DNA from: Coxiellaceae bacterium
GTDB lineage: Bacteria; Pseudomonadota; Gammaproteobacteria; Coxiellales; Coxiellaceae
Assembly: GCA_014238445.1 (NCBI GenBank)
Contig: JABABC010000026.1
Coordinates: forward strand, 1-11,532
Length of the DNA stretch: 11,532 nucleotides
Direction: 5' to 3'
The position numbers and the translations under genes are program-made. Of the stretch, positions 1 to 7,800 are shown piece by piece; within the stretch, counting starts at the first letter, position 1; each line of letters starts with the position of its first letter. The notes under the pieces are model-generated. The model had not been told where the DNA came from. It saw nothing but the letters and a program-made list of their open reading frames with translations, and did no database searches.

Positions 1-84
1 AACCTATCTCACTAATAAATAGGGAATTTTGCCAATAACAGAGAATACCCCTGAAGTAGTATTTTCCCTGTACCTTGTCTCAAA

Positions 85-104
85 GTGCGGCTATAATAGC
101 GCAC
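85..104 (+). promoter_or_regulatory. Promoter -10 box inside an inverted repeat, upstream of the ZIP gene
   Basis: A perfect TATAAT lies at 92-97, 30 bp before the chosen start of the metal transporter. It sits within GCTAT-A-ATAGC (90-100), a perfect inverted repeat around one base, and is flanked by GTGCG (85-89) and CGCAC (100-104), which are also complementary. No good -35 hexamer is present at 16-18 bp; the best is a weak match near 69-74. A palindrome over the -10 box could be a repressor site, perhaps metal-responsive given the gene, but it does not match the usual Zur or Fur consensus. The promoter is fairly likely; the operator is inference. Confidence 0.45.
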
Positions 105-127
105 TTATTAACCTAAGGCTATCCATC

Positions 128-883
128 ATGCCCCTCTTTGAACTCAAAGCCATCATGGCATCAGCGATTCTACTCCTCTCCCTAGCATCCGGTTATCTTC
201 CCTTTCATCGTCGCACGAAAAATGGCCAAGCCACTAATGACTTCCCTTTTGGTGAAGCCCTCGCTTGTGGTGTCTTTCTCGGCGCAGGACTCATCCACAT
301 GTTAGGTGATGCCAACATGGGCTTCATAGAGGCCGGCATTAATTACCCCATTGCCTTTGTGCTGTGCGGCTGCATGTTTTTATTCTTATTGCTTCTAGAA
401 CACATTGGCACCGAACTTAAACACCACACCGCACACTCTAGCAACGCTATTGCCATCTTATCGGTTATCATGCTTGCCATGCATTCCTTACTGGAAGGAA
501 CAGCTCTTGGTATCGGCAGTGACTATGCAGAAATCGCCATTTTATTTTTTGCCATCATCGCCCACAAATGGGCTGCAAGCTTTGCCCTCTCATTACAAAT
601 CAATAAAAGCAGCTTATCCTTGCTCTATAAAACACTGCTGTTTTTACTATTTGCCATCATGACACCCTTGGGCGTATCCTTCGGGCTTTTTATCCACCAC
701 CTGACAGACAGCCACATTGCACTCGCCGTCTTTAATGCACTAGCCGCAGGCACCTTCCTCTACATTGGCACTCTGCATGGGCTCAGCAGAGCAGTCCTGG
801 TGCAACGCTGTTGTGACCTTAAAGAGTTTTCACTTGTGATTGTCGGCTTTGCCCTGATGGCAACCGTAGCACTCTGGACGTAA
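128..883 (+). CDS. ZIP-family divalent metal (zinc/iron) transporter
   Basis: This 251-residue integral inner-membrane protein is expected to bring Zn2+ or a similar divalent cation into the cytoplasm. It shows about eight hydrophobic segments and the two ZIP metal-site signatures: H119-S-L-L-E123-G in the fourth segment and A-H146-K in the fifth, the HSxxEG / AHK pattern of the ZIP-I branch (human ZIP1-3 type) rather than the ZupT pattern. A short histidine cluster (H99, H100, H103) lies in the loop before the fourth segment, where ZIP proteins often carry metal-binding histidines. The frame is open upstream to a TTG at 29, but that extension would contain the TATAAT at 92-97 and is not membrane-like, so ATG 128 was chosen; ATG 155 is an alternative. 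It is followed 4 bp later by the glucosaminidase gene, suggesting one transcript. The family is clear; the metal is not determined. Confidence 0.85.
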   Translation: MPLFELKAIMASAILLLSLASGYLPFHRRTKNGQATNDFPFGEALACGVFLGAGLIHMLGDANMGFIEAGINYPIAFVLCGCMFLFLLLLEHIGTELKHHTAHSSNAIAILSVIMLAMHSLLEGTALGIGSDYAEIAILFFAIIAHKWAASFALSLQINKSSLSLLYKTLLFLLFAIMTPLGVSFGLFIHHLTDSHIALAVFNALAAGTFLYIGTLHGLSRAVLVQRCCDLKEFSLVIVGFALMATVALWT

Positions 884-887
884 CACC

Positions 888-1595
888 ATGTTAATACGAT
901 TTAGCACCCAACTACTGCTTGCACTCATCATAGTGATTACGAACACCCCCCTCTTAGCTAAACCGATCCCGCAACAGCACCAAGCCTTTGTGCAGCAATT
1001 AAACCAACTTATTCTTGAAGCCAACACTCACATCAACCAAGATCGACAACACGTCCTGCTATGGCAACAAAAAACACGTTTAAACTATTTCGACACCAAA
1101 CGCGTCATACGCCTTGCGAAACACTACAGAATCACTCAGTTTAATCCTTCTCATAGCGATGACTGGACTGAACTACTCAAACGCGTCGACACCATCCCTG
1201 CGTCACTCGCCCTCGCTCAAGCCATTAATGAATCCGCCTGGGGAACCTCCCGCTTTGCTCAACAAGGCAATAATCTCTATGGCACCTGGTGTTACCGCAA
1301 AGGTTGTGGAATTATTCCTTTACACGCAAACAGTCAACAACATTTTGAAGTGAAAGCTTACCCTAACCTTCAAGACTCCGTACAAGATTACTTACTAAAC
1401 CTCAATAGCAACCCGCACTATCAAGCGCTGCGTGAAGTACGCTATCAACTGGAACAACAGGAAAAACCCATCATGGGCTATGACCTTGTCAACCATTTAG
1501 GTGGCTACTCAGCAATTGGTCAACAATACATTGCTGCCATTCAATCACTCATCACAACTTACCACCTCAATGAGTTGGCCCAACCAGCCTTCTAA
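888..1595 (+). CDS. Secreted Bax-like N-acetylglucosaminidase-domain protein (peptidoglycan hydrolase)
   Basis: The 235-residue product resembles E. coli Bax and the glucosaminidase family (PF01832), enzymes that cut the beta-1,4 bond after N-acetylglucosamine in peptidoglycan glycan strands. A signal peptide covers residues 1-24, with a hydrophobic core and likely cleavage after L-L-A24, so it should act in the periplasm. The catalytic domain runs from about 75 to 225. The family's segment Q-A-I-N-E115-S-A-W-G-T-S-R-F-A carries the presumed catalytic Glu115. It is followed by G-N-N-L-Y-G-T-W-C-Y and a G-C-G motif, then S-V-x-D-Y-L-x-N-L-N, all typical of the Bax subgroup. ATG 888 lies 4 bp after the ZIP stop codon and has no strong Shine-Dalgarno sequence, which suggests translational coupling to the transporter. 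Length is normal for a Bax-type enzyme. The role is probably cell-wall turnover; its link to metal import is unclear. Confidence 0.85.
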   Translation: MLIRFSTQLLLALIIVITNTPLLAKPIPQQHQAFVQQLNQLILEANTHINQDRQHVLLWQQKTRLNYFDTKRVIRLAKHYRITQFNPSHSDDWTELLKRVDTIPASLALAQAINESAWGTSRFAQQGNNLYGTWCYRKGCGIIPLHANSQQHFEVKAYPNLQDSVQDYLLNLNSNPHYQALREVRYQLEQQEKPIMGYDLVNHLGGYSAIGQQYIAAIQSLITTYHLNELAQPAF

Positions 1596-1600
1596 GGCAG

Positions 1601-1629
1601 TTGCATTCATTATCGTCCAAAGCTAGGAT
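1601..1629 (+). promoter_or_regulatory. Candidate promoter of the outer-membrane protein gene
   Basis: TTGCAT (1601-1606) and TAGGAT (1624-1629) are separated by 17 bp and would start transcription near 1636, giving a leader of about 25 nt. A perfect TATAAT also occurs at 1638-1643, but its predicted start near 1650 would fall inside the ribosome binding site, and it lacks a -35 match. The gene follows the glucosaminidase by only 65 bp, so read-through from upstream is also possible. Confidence 0.3.
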
Positions 1630-1647
1630 TAGTTTTTTATAATTGAC

Positions 1648-1653
1648 AGGGAG
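1648..1653 (+). promoter_or_regulatory. Ribosome binding site that fixes the start of the outer-membrane protein
   Basis: AGGGAG lies 7 nt before ATG 1661. This decides for 1661 over the in-frame TTG at 1643, which sits within the TATAAT element and has no such site. Confidence 0.65.
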
Positions 1654-1660
1654 TCTTCTT

Positions 1661-2314
1661 ATGCATAAATCCATTATAACTATTTCAACAATCGCACTGT
1701 GCGCCATCTCAAGCGCCAGCATTGCTGGTGGCGACGCATGTATGGCACAACCCGCCAGCTTCACACCCCATGCTTATGCCGAAGTCATGGGTGGGTATGC
1801 CAACACCGCTTGGGAAAACACCACAGGCACAGGTGATGGCACGAACGCGGTACTAGACTACACCAAAAACGATAATGGTGGTTTTGTGTGGGGTGGTGAT
1901 ATCGGTTATCAGTGGACATCATGGATGGCTTTTGAACTAGGCGGCTTCATGCTACCCACTACTGACATTACAGTGACACCTAACCAAGAACCAAGCTCTT
2001 CAGGAGATATCAAAGGCTCTATTATTTACCTTGCCGGAAAGCTATCACACCCCATTAAAGATAACATGAGTCTATTTACCAAAGCCGGCGTGAACTACCA
2101 AGACACACGAGCCAGTGACTCATTGCAGTTTGGCATTAGCTCTAACCATTATTTCGGACCCTTTTTTGGTGTTGGTATAAGCTACGCTTTCAAACCCAAC
2201 CTCTATGCCAAAGTGGAATATGATCGCGCATCCGGACAAGCTGACCACAGCAATGACGACTACGCACCTAACCCCAATATCTTTGTCGCGGGCTTAGGTT
2301 ATAGTTTCGGTTAA
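1661..2314 (+). CDS. Small outer-membrane beta-barrel protein (OmpA-N/OmpW-like fold)
   Basis: The 217-residue product starts with a clear signal peptide (residues 1-22, cleavage after A-S-I-A22), giving a mature protein of about 195 residues. The rest has the look of an eight-stranded barrel: alternating polar and hydrophobic residues in short strands, such as H-A-Y-A-E-V-M-G-G-Y, F-V-W-G-G-D-I-G-Y-Q-W, F-G-V-G-I-S-Y-A-F and the last strand I-F-V-A-G-L-G-Y-S-F-G, separated by Gly/Asn/Asp/Thr-rich loops. The C-terminus has phenylalanine as the second-last residue, close to the usual terminal aromatic outer-membrane insertion signal. There is no OmpA-type peptidoglycan-binding domain, so it resembles the porin-like single-domain family PF13505. 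The mature N-terminus contains a single cysteine (C27), not in a lipobox. The start is supported by AGGGAG at 1648-1653, and an intrinsic terminator follows 20 bp after the stop. Substrate or role, such as a surface adhesin or small channel, cannot be told from sequence. Confidence 0.75.
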   Translation: MHKSIITISTIALCAISSASIAGGDACMAQPASFTPHAYAEVMGGYANTAWENTTGTGDGTNAVLDYTKNDNGGFVWGGDIGYQWTSWMAFELGGFMLPTTDITVTPNQEPSSSGDIKGSIIYLAGKLSHPIKDNMSLFTKAGVNYQDTRASDSLQFGISSNHYFGPFFGVGISYAFKPNLYAKVEYDRASGQADHSNDDYAPNPNIFVAGLGYSFG

Positions 2315-2333
2315 TATCATCTTGACTGAACAC

Positions 2334-2362
2334 AAGGCGAGGCACACAGCCTCGCCTTTTTT
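2334..2362 (+). terminator. Strong intrinsic terminator after the outer-membrane protein gene
   Basis: AAGGCGAGGC (2334-2343) pairs perfectly with GCCTCGCCTT (2349-2358) around a 5-base loop ACACA, giving a 10-bp GC-rich stem that runs into six T residues (2357-2362). It closes the plus-strand transcript and lies 7 bp from the end of the converging thpR gene. On the minus strand the stem is followed by only two T residues, so it should work mainly in one direction. Confidence 0.93.
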
Positions 2363-2369
2363 ATGGACG

Positions 2370-2948
2370 CTACCCCAAACCCCACTGATGAATGATGCGA
2401 TAACGAGCACCCACTGTAGCTCCCGTCGATTCATATAAGCACACCCTTGAACAGCTCATTGATCCGGACACTAATTCAATCGGATCAAACACATCATCAT
2501 CAGACAAGTTTAATCGCGCCAAGGTCACGTGCGGCTGATAAAGGCGCTGCTCTACAGGTAACCGCAATGCATGCAACGCACTAGCCAACAACGCATGCAA
2601 AGCTAATAAAGTCTGCGTAGAATCGATCTGCACAGCTAAGACTTTTGGATGCTCAATAGGAAAAGTGTCAATACACTGCACCAACAGTTGAATAGGCTCC
2701 CTCACCTCACAACACAAACCATGCGTGATGGACTGGATTAATGCAGTTAAAGCGTTATCCGTCATATACCCCAAATAATGTAGAGTCACATGACCATCAC
2801 GCTCGTGTGTCCAACGAGTCATCTCTGCATCTAAACAAGCAGACTGTTGAATCGTCCTTTGCCATGACAATAAATCACTGCTACTCACAGGCAAACCCAT
2901 AAAATAACGCCGCTGATTATCTAACATAGTACCCCACTCACGTTGCAT
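2370..2948 (-). CDS. thpR: RNA 2',3'-cyclic phosphodiesterase (2H phosphoesterase, 2'-5' RNA ligase family)
   Basis: This 192-residue cytoplasmic protein belongs to the 2H phosphoesterase superfamily; the bacterial ThpR/LigT group hydrolyses RNA 2',3'-cyclic phosphates to 2'-phosphates and can reversibly join 2'-5' linked tRNA halves. Both catalytic H-x-T-x motifs are present: H53-V-T55-L, followed by H-Y-L-G as in the family's HLTLxFLG, and H140-V-T142-L-A-R. The N-terminal R-R-Y-F-M-G-L-P is the family's first strand (RxFxxL). Length matches the usual 175-200 residues. Two starts are possible: ATG 2948, with AAGG 10 nt upstream, or ATG 2927 (residue 8), with a GAGTGGGG tract 4 nt upstream; the second fits the family N-terminus slightly better. 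It is transcribed away from the SLC13 permease and ends beside the terminator of the outer-membrane gene. Its substrate in this organism is unknown. Confidence 0.85.
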   Translation of the reverse strand: MQREWGTMLDNQRRYFMGLPVSSSDLLSWQRTIQQSACLDAEMTRWTHERDGHVTLHYLGYMTDNALTALIQSITHGLCCEVREPIQLLVQCIDTFPIEHPKVLAVQIDSTQTLLALHALLASALHALRLPVEQRLYQPHVTLARLNLSDDDVFDPIELVSGSMSCSRVCLYESTGATVGARYRIIHQWGLG

Positions 2949-2971
2949 AAGATCATCGCCTTGTTTCTATG

Positions 2972-3000
2972 ATTGTAGTGTGAAACACCACTATTGACAC
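2972..3000 (-). promoter_or_regulatory. Candidate promoter of thpR, overlapping the divergent permease promoter
   Basis: On the minus strand, GTGTCA (complement of 2995-3000, 4 of 6 matches to TTGACA) and TACAAT (complement of 2972-2977, 5 of 6) are 17 bp apart. The -35 box overlaps the plus-strand TTGACA at 2994-2999, so both promoters would compete for polymerase. Confidence 0.45.
2976..2993. promoter_or_regulatory. Inverted repeat in the thpR/permease divergent region
   Basis: TAGTG (2976-2980) and CACTA (2989-2993) form a 5-bp inverted repeat around TGAAACAC; inner GTG/CAC bases extend it with a one-base bulge. It overlaps the minus-strand -10 region and abuts the plus-strand -35 box, the place for an operator that controls both genes. 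No known regulator consensus is recognised. Confidence 0.35.
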
Positions 3001-3022
3001 CCTACCAGGGCGATGGAATGAT
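2994..3022 (+). promoter_or_regulatory. Candidate promoter of the SLC13 permease
   Basis: A perfect TTGACA (2994-2999) is followed 17 bp later by AATGAT (3017-3022, 4 of 6 matches). Predicted initiation near 3029 coincides with the start codon at 3028, so the transcript would be leaderless or nearly so unless another promoter is used. The lack of a well-spaced Shine-Dalgarno sequence before 3028 (AAGG ends only 1 nt away) is consistent with this. Confidence 0.45.
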
Positions 3023-3027
3023 AAGGC

Positions 3028-4809
3028 ATGATTACGCAACCTTACACCATTGTCGCCATTCTTGCCTGCACCATGGTGCTCTTTATCTGGGGCCGATGGC
3101 GTTATGATGTCATTGCTTTAATGGCACTGGTTGCTGCTGTCGCCCTTCAAGCTGTGCCCTTTCATTCAGTCTATGACGGTTTAAGTAACCCTGCTGTGAT
3201 CACCGTTGCCTGCGTGATGATCTTATCGAGCATTGTCAATCAATCACCATTACTTCAAATTCCATTGCGTGGCATCAGCCAACTCACCGGACATCGCACG
3301 CTCTACATCTTATCACTCACGGTATTTACCGCATTCCTATCCAGCTTTATGAATAACATTGGCGCACTGGCAATCATGATGCCCATTGCTATTCAATCAG
3401 CACGATCTGCTAACATTTCACCATCCACCGTATTAATGCCTATCGCATTGGGTTCAGCCTTAGGTGGTCTCACCACCATGATAGGAACACCCCCCAACCT
3501 ACTGATCTCTAACTACCGAGAGCAAGCCATTGGCCATGCATTCAGTATGTTTTCATTTGGTAAGGTTGGCCTGGTCGTTGCAGTGATTGGTGTCCTCTAC
3601 GTTGGGTTCATCGGCTGGCGACTGATCCCGAAAAACCGAAAACAAGCTGGCAATACAGGCTCCCTCTTTGAAATCACTGACTACATTACAGAAGCTAGAG
3701 TCACGGAGGAGTCGCCTTTAGTGGGAAAAACCATTAACCGCACACAACTCAAAGAATGGGGGGATTTCTCCATACTCGGCGTTATTCGAAACAATCAAAG
3801 ACGGATGTCACTGAACCATGAAATTATTATGCAAGCAGGTGATATCTTAATCATTGAAGCGGATGCAACCACGCTAAAAACCCTCATTGAATCACTCAAA
3901 CTGGAATGGATTCAAGACAGCGAAATATCCATAGACACACTAAAAACCGACGATATTTCACTGATCGAAGCCGTTATCACGGAATCATCTCGCATCGAAG
4001 GGCGACGGTTAAATGATCTCAAATTGCGCTCTCGCTTTCATGCCAATGTCATCGCCATTTCTCGCCAAGGTCGCGTCCTAAAAACACGCTTAGCTACCTT
4101 AGTCTGTCGTGCGGGAGACGTCTTGCTCATTCAAGGATCAGAGACAGACCTTCAACAAGTCATCTATCGATTAAAGCTCCTGCCCCTGGAACAACGCAAC
4201 CTTGCGCCAATCACTAACAAAAAAACCCACCTAGGCATACTATTTTTCTTACTCGCTATTATTGCAGCCTCAACTCAACTTGTTCCCGTTCAGATTGCCT
4301 TTAGCGGTGCTGTTTTTCTGTGCATGGCCTTTCATGTCATCCCCGTACGGCATTATTATGAAAATATTGATTGGCCCATCATCATCTTATTAGCGGCCAT
4401 GATTCCGTTAGGGGAAGCATTACAAACAACAGGCGGAACGACACTCATTACACACACTTTATTACACAGCACACAACACGCCTCACCCATTATTACCATC
4501 ACATTGCTCATGATCATTACCATGACACTCTCTGACTTCATTAATAATGCAGCCACAACGATCGTCATGGCCCCTATCGCGATCAGCTTATCGCAAGCTC
4601 TGCAATTTAATGCGGACGCATTCCTGATGGCAGTCGCTATCAGTGCTTCATGCTCTTTTTTAACGCCGGTTGGGCATCAAAATAATACGATTATTATGGG
4701 TCCTGGTGGTTATCGCTTTTCTGATTACATTCGCGTAGGCTTCTTCCTGCAAATGATCGTGCTAGTAGTCAGTGTGCCGATGATACTCTGGGTATGGCCT
4801 GTCACTTAA
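3028..4809 (+). CDS. SLC13/DASS-family permease with two cytoplasmic RCK_C (TrkA-C) domains
   Basis: This 593-residue inner-membrane protein has the architecture of the YfbS-type branch of the divalent anion:Na+ symporter family (CitMHS/SLC13 relatives): an N-terminal membrane half (about 1-200), two RCK_C domains (about 216-290 and 306-385), and a C-terminal membrane half (about 400-590). The paired signature loops are present in both halves: S-S-F-M-N-N-I-G (105-112) with G-T-P-P-N-L-L-I-S (153-161), and S-D-F-I-N-N-A-A-T-T (502-511) with T-P-V-G-H-Q-N-N (546-553). These correspond to the re-entrant hairpin and Na+/substrate motifs of the family. The substrates (dicarboxylates, sulfate or other anions) cannot be assigned, and RCK_C domains usually bind a small ligand that gates transport. 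An in-frame stop at 3019-3021 rules out a longer N-terminus. It converges on the synthetase with 16 bp between stop codons. Confidence 0.88.
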   Translation: MITQPYTIVAILACTMVLFIWGRWRYDVIALMALVAAVALQAVPFHSVYDGLSNPAVITVACVMILSSIVNQSPLLQIPLRGISQLTGHRTLYILSLTVFTAFLSSFMNNIGALAIMMPIAIQSARSANISPSTVLMPIALGSALGGLTTMIGTPPNLLISNYREQAIGHAFSMFSFGKVGLVVAVIGVLYVGFIGWRLIPKNRKQAGNTGSLFEITDYITEARVTEESPLVGKTINRTQLKEWGDFSILGVIRNNQRRMSLNHEIIMQAGDILIIEADATTLKTLIESLKLEWIQDSEISIDTLKTDDISLIEAVITESSRIEGRRLNDLKLRSRFHANVIAISRQGRVLKTRLATLVCRAGDVLLIQGSETDLQQVIYRLKLLPLEQRNLAPITNKKTHLGILFFLLAIIAASTQLVPVQIAFSGAVFLCMAFHVIPVRHYYENIDWPIIILLAAMIPLGEALQTTGGTTLITHTLLHSTQHASPIITITLLMIITMTLSDFINNAATTIVMAPIAISLSQALQFNADAFLMAVAISASCSFLTPVGHQNNTIIMGPGGYRFSDYIRVGFFLQMIVLVVSVPMILWVWPVT

Positions 4810-4825
4810 TCGCTGCTAAAAAAAA

Positions 4826-7800
4826 CTAAGCCACATTTTGAATAAAACCCTGGATTCTACTTGCTACTTGCTCAACAAAAGGAGACTGCATCAAGGTCAA
4901 GTGATCAGTTGCAATGTCTTGAATGGTTAAATCACTCAGTATACTAGACCACCCATTAGATGGGCTATCAAACAACCGTTTGTATGCATCTAGCGCTTCA
5001 TTTAAAACTAATGATTCTGTCATACCCAATTCAGTCGCTCGAATTAATAACACAGGAACATCATATAATTGAGCAGGCTGATAGATTCTTAAAATCTCAC
5101 GTTCAATATGATTTAAATTAATCAGCTTTTCCATTGATACAGAATCACCAACCTCGATTAATTTCTGGAAAACAGCTGTCATTGCCGTATCATCCCACAC
5201 ATAGTTCAACATATGATGTTGCTTTAGAGTTAAGCGTTGAGAATCAATTAAAACAATCCCTGCAATGTCTTCCCCAAGAGCTCGCAGTTGATGCGCAACT
5301 TCCACAGCAATCACACCGCCCAAAGACCACCCCACCAAAACATAGGGTCCATTTGGCTGAAGAGTCCGTATGGATTGTAGATAATGTTTAGCCAACAAAG
5401 GGATTGAGTTTAGCGGGCTATCTAAATGGTATAGATTATAGGAATCAATAATATAACTTGGCTGATGATCCGAAAAAGAACGCGCTAATTGCTGACACCA
5501 GGATAAAGCTCCGCCTATTCCAGGGTGAATCATGCAGTAAGGTATCTGTGCATTAGATAGATTAACACCTATAATGGGCGCATCGTGTGCCTGCATTGCT
5601 TTTTCTAAGAGAGTTGATGAGTGCTCTAACGTCTTAACGGCTTGCTCCACAACCAGTAATTGCTCAATGGTAGGGTGTGTGAATAGTTTTTGCGGTGTGA
5701 TACCCAATCCTTCTCCTGATGCCAATTCAACGAGTCGAATCGCCTTTAATGAATTCCCACCAAGACTAAAAAAATTCTCATTAACACCAACCTGATCCAA
5801 GCCTAAGACCTGACACCACAATTGAGCCCATTGGATTTCGTCTGTTGTGCGCGGTGCTTGTGAAACATCTCGTTTCACATCAGATAAGGTGACTAATGCT
5901 TGACGATCGACTTTGCCTGTAGAGCTAATTGGCATCTCATCACACACGACTATCTTCGAGGGGAGCATGTAGGCTGGTAAAAAAGCTTGCAAGCCCGCAT
6001 AACAAGCTGCATGGGTAAAGGTAGCTTTTACGTTGTCCAGGGCAATATACGCCACCAAAACCAGCTCACCATCGGGTGAGAGCTGAGGCATGACTACCGC
6101 TCGCGCAATCCCATCTTGTTGACATAACACGTGCTCAATCTCACCACACTCCACTCGGTATCCACGTATTTTCACTTGATGATCGATACGACCGATATAT
6201 TCTACACTGCCATCAGATAGCCAGCGTGCAAAGTCACCTGTTTGATAAAGGCGTGAATAACTCTCTTTATCCCGTGTTGCTTTATAGAAGGGGTTTGGAA
6301 TAAACACTTGCTGAGTTAACTGAGAGTTATCATCATAACCTCGAGAAAGACCAACGCCACTAATATACAATTGACCTGTCACACCAATGGGACAAAGCTG
6401 CAGCTCCTCATTCAGAATATAGAGTTGAGTATTATCAATCGGGAAACCAATCGGAACACCTGATCCCAAATAACTGTGCTCATGCCTGTAATGATAATAA
6501 CTGACATCCACACAGGCCTCTGTTGGACCATACAAGTTATACAACGATACCTCTAACGACTGAGAGACACGATGCGCCAATGAAACAGGCAATAACTCAC
6601 CACTCACAAACAAATGATCTAACGATAACTGCATCCTGTCAGGCTGCCCTTTTTCCTTAATGGCTTTAAGAAAAATGCTTAGCATCGAAGGTACAAAATG
6701 AACTTTCGTAATCTGATAATCTTTCATCGTTTGATACAAGTATTGTGGGTCGCGATGACCATTAGGCTTAGCCAGGACTAATTGAGCGCCATTGAGTAAT
6801 GGCCAAAAAAACTCCCACACGGACACATCAAAAGTATAATTGGTTTTTTGTAAAATACGATCATGAGACTGTAACAAGCAGGTTTTTTGCATCCAGTGCA
6901 GGCGATTAATGACACTACCATGCTCCATCATGACACCTTTAGGTGAGCCTGTAGTGCCAGATGTAAACATGATATAGGCCAGGCAAGATGGCGAAACACT
7001 CCGTGAATCAGATTCCAACGTGCTTTCATCTTCATGCCTCTGGTCAACCAATAACAGTGGCACGGCCTTCGCCCCAGACGCTTGCAGCATAACGTTTAAT
7101 GACGCTTCAAACGACGAATGGGTTAACAGCAACGCTGCTCGTGTTTTTTCAATCATATATTGCATACGATGATATGGTGTTTCTGGGTCAATAGGAACAT
7201 ACGCACAACCGGCCTTAAGCACAGCCAGCAGAGCAATCACCATGTCAAAACTTCGCTCCAAACACAGTGCAATACGATCACCCGAAGACAACGCACCTTG
7301 ATCTACCACACGATGCTCCGCTAGGATCCGTTGTGCCAGTTGATTTGCCTTGAGATTTAACGCTTCATACGTCATGACCTGATCATTGAATAACACAGCC
7401 ACCTGACTCGGTGTCTTTAATACCTGCCTCTCAAATAATTCATGAATACTCGCTGGTGGAAAGTCCGCAGCGGTATTATTCCAGTCTTGGGTTACCATGC
7501 CATACTGTTTACGAGAAATAATCGGCAACCCTAACACAGGCACATCCGGTGCTTGAATAACGGCTTTTAGTAACCTCACATAACTAGACTGGATACACCG
7601 AACAATATCGACACTCACTTTTGAAGAATCAACGCAAAATTGAAAGTGTAATTCACCTTGATGTTCCACATAAAAAAGAATAATCACATTATTCGTTAAC
7701 GTCATTGTATTATCTATAATCTGGCTATTAGCACCATCGAGCTGAAAAGGTTGACGCTGATTGGCTAGGGCTTGCGAAAAACTGACATTGGTCATTTCCA

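Noticed and set aside
21..69. AGGGAA (21-26) and TTCCCT (64-69) as a terminator stem of an upstream gene
   Set aside because: The arms are only 6 bp and 37 bases apart, with no T run after them; no coding frame could be recognised in bases 1-28.
29..127. An upstream in-frame extension of the ZIP gene starting at TTG 29
   Set aside because: It has no ribosome binding site, is not membrane-like as expected for this family, and contains the TATAAT at 92-97.
1114..1353. A 79-codon frame inside the glucosaminidase gene with a signal-peptide-like start
   Set aside because: It lies wholly within a well-supported gene in another frame and shows no family motif.
1581..1603. Hairpin over the glucosaminidase stop codon (CAAC..GCC / GGC..GTTG)
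   Set aside because: The stem is interrupted and no T run follows, so it does not qualify as an intrinsic terminator.
4811..4830. The A run at 4818-4825 as a minus-strand terminator T tract for the synthetase
   Set aside because: No stable GC-rich stem precedes it on the minus strand.
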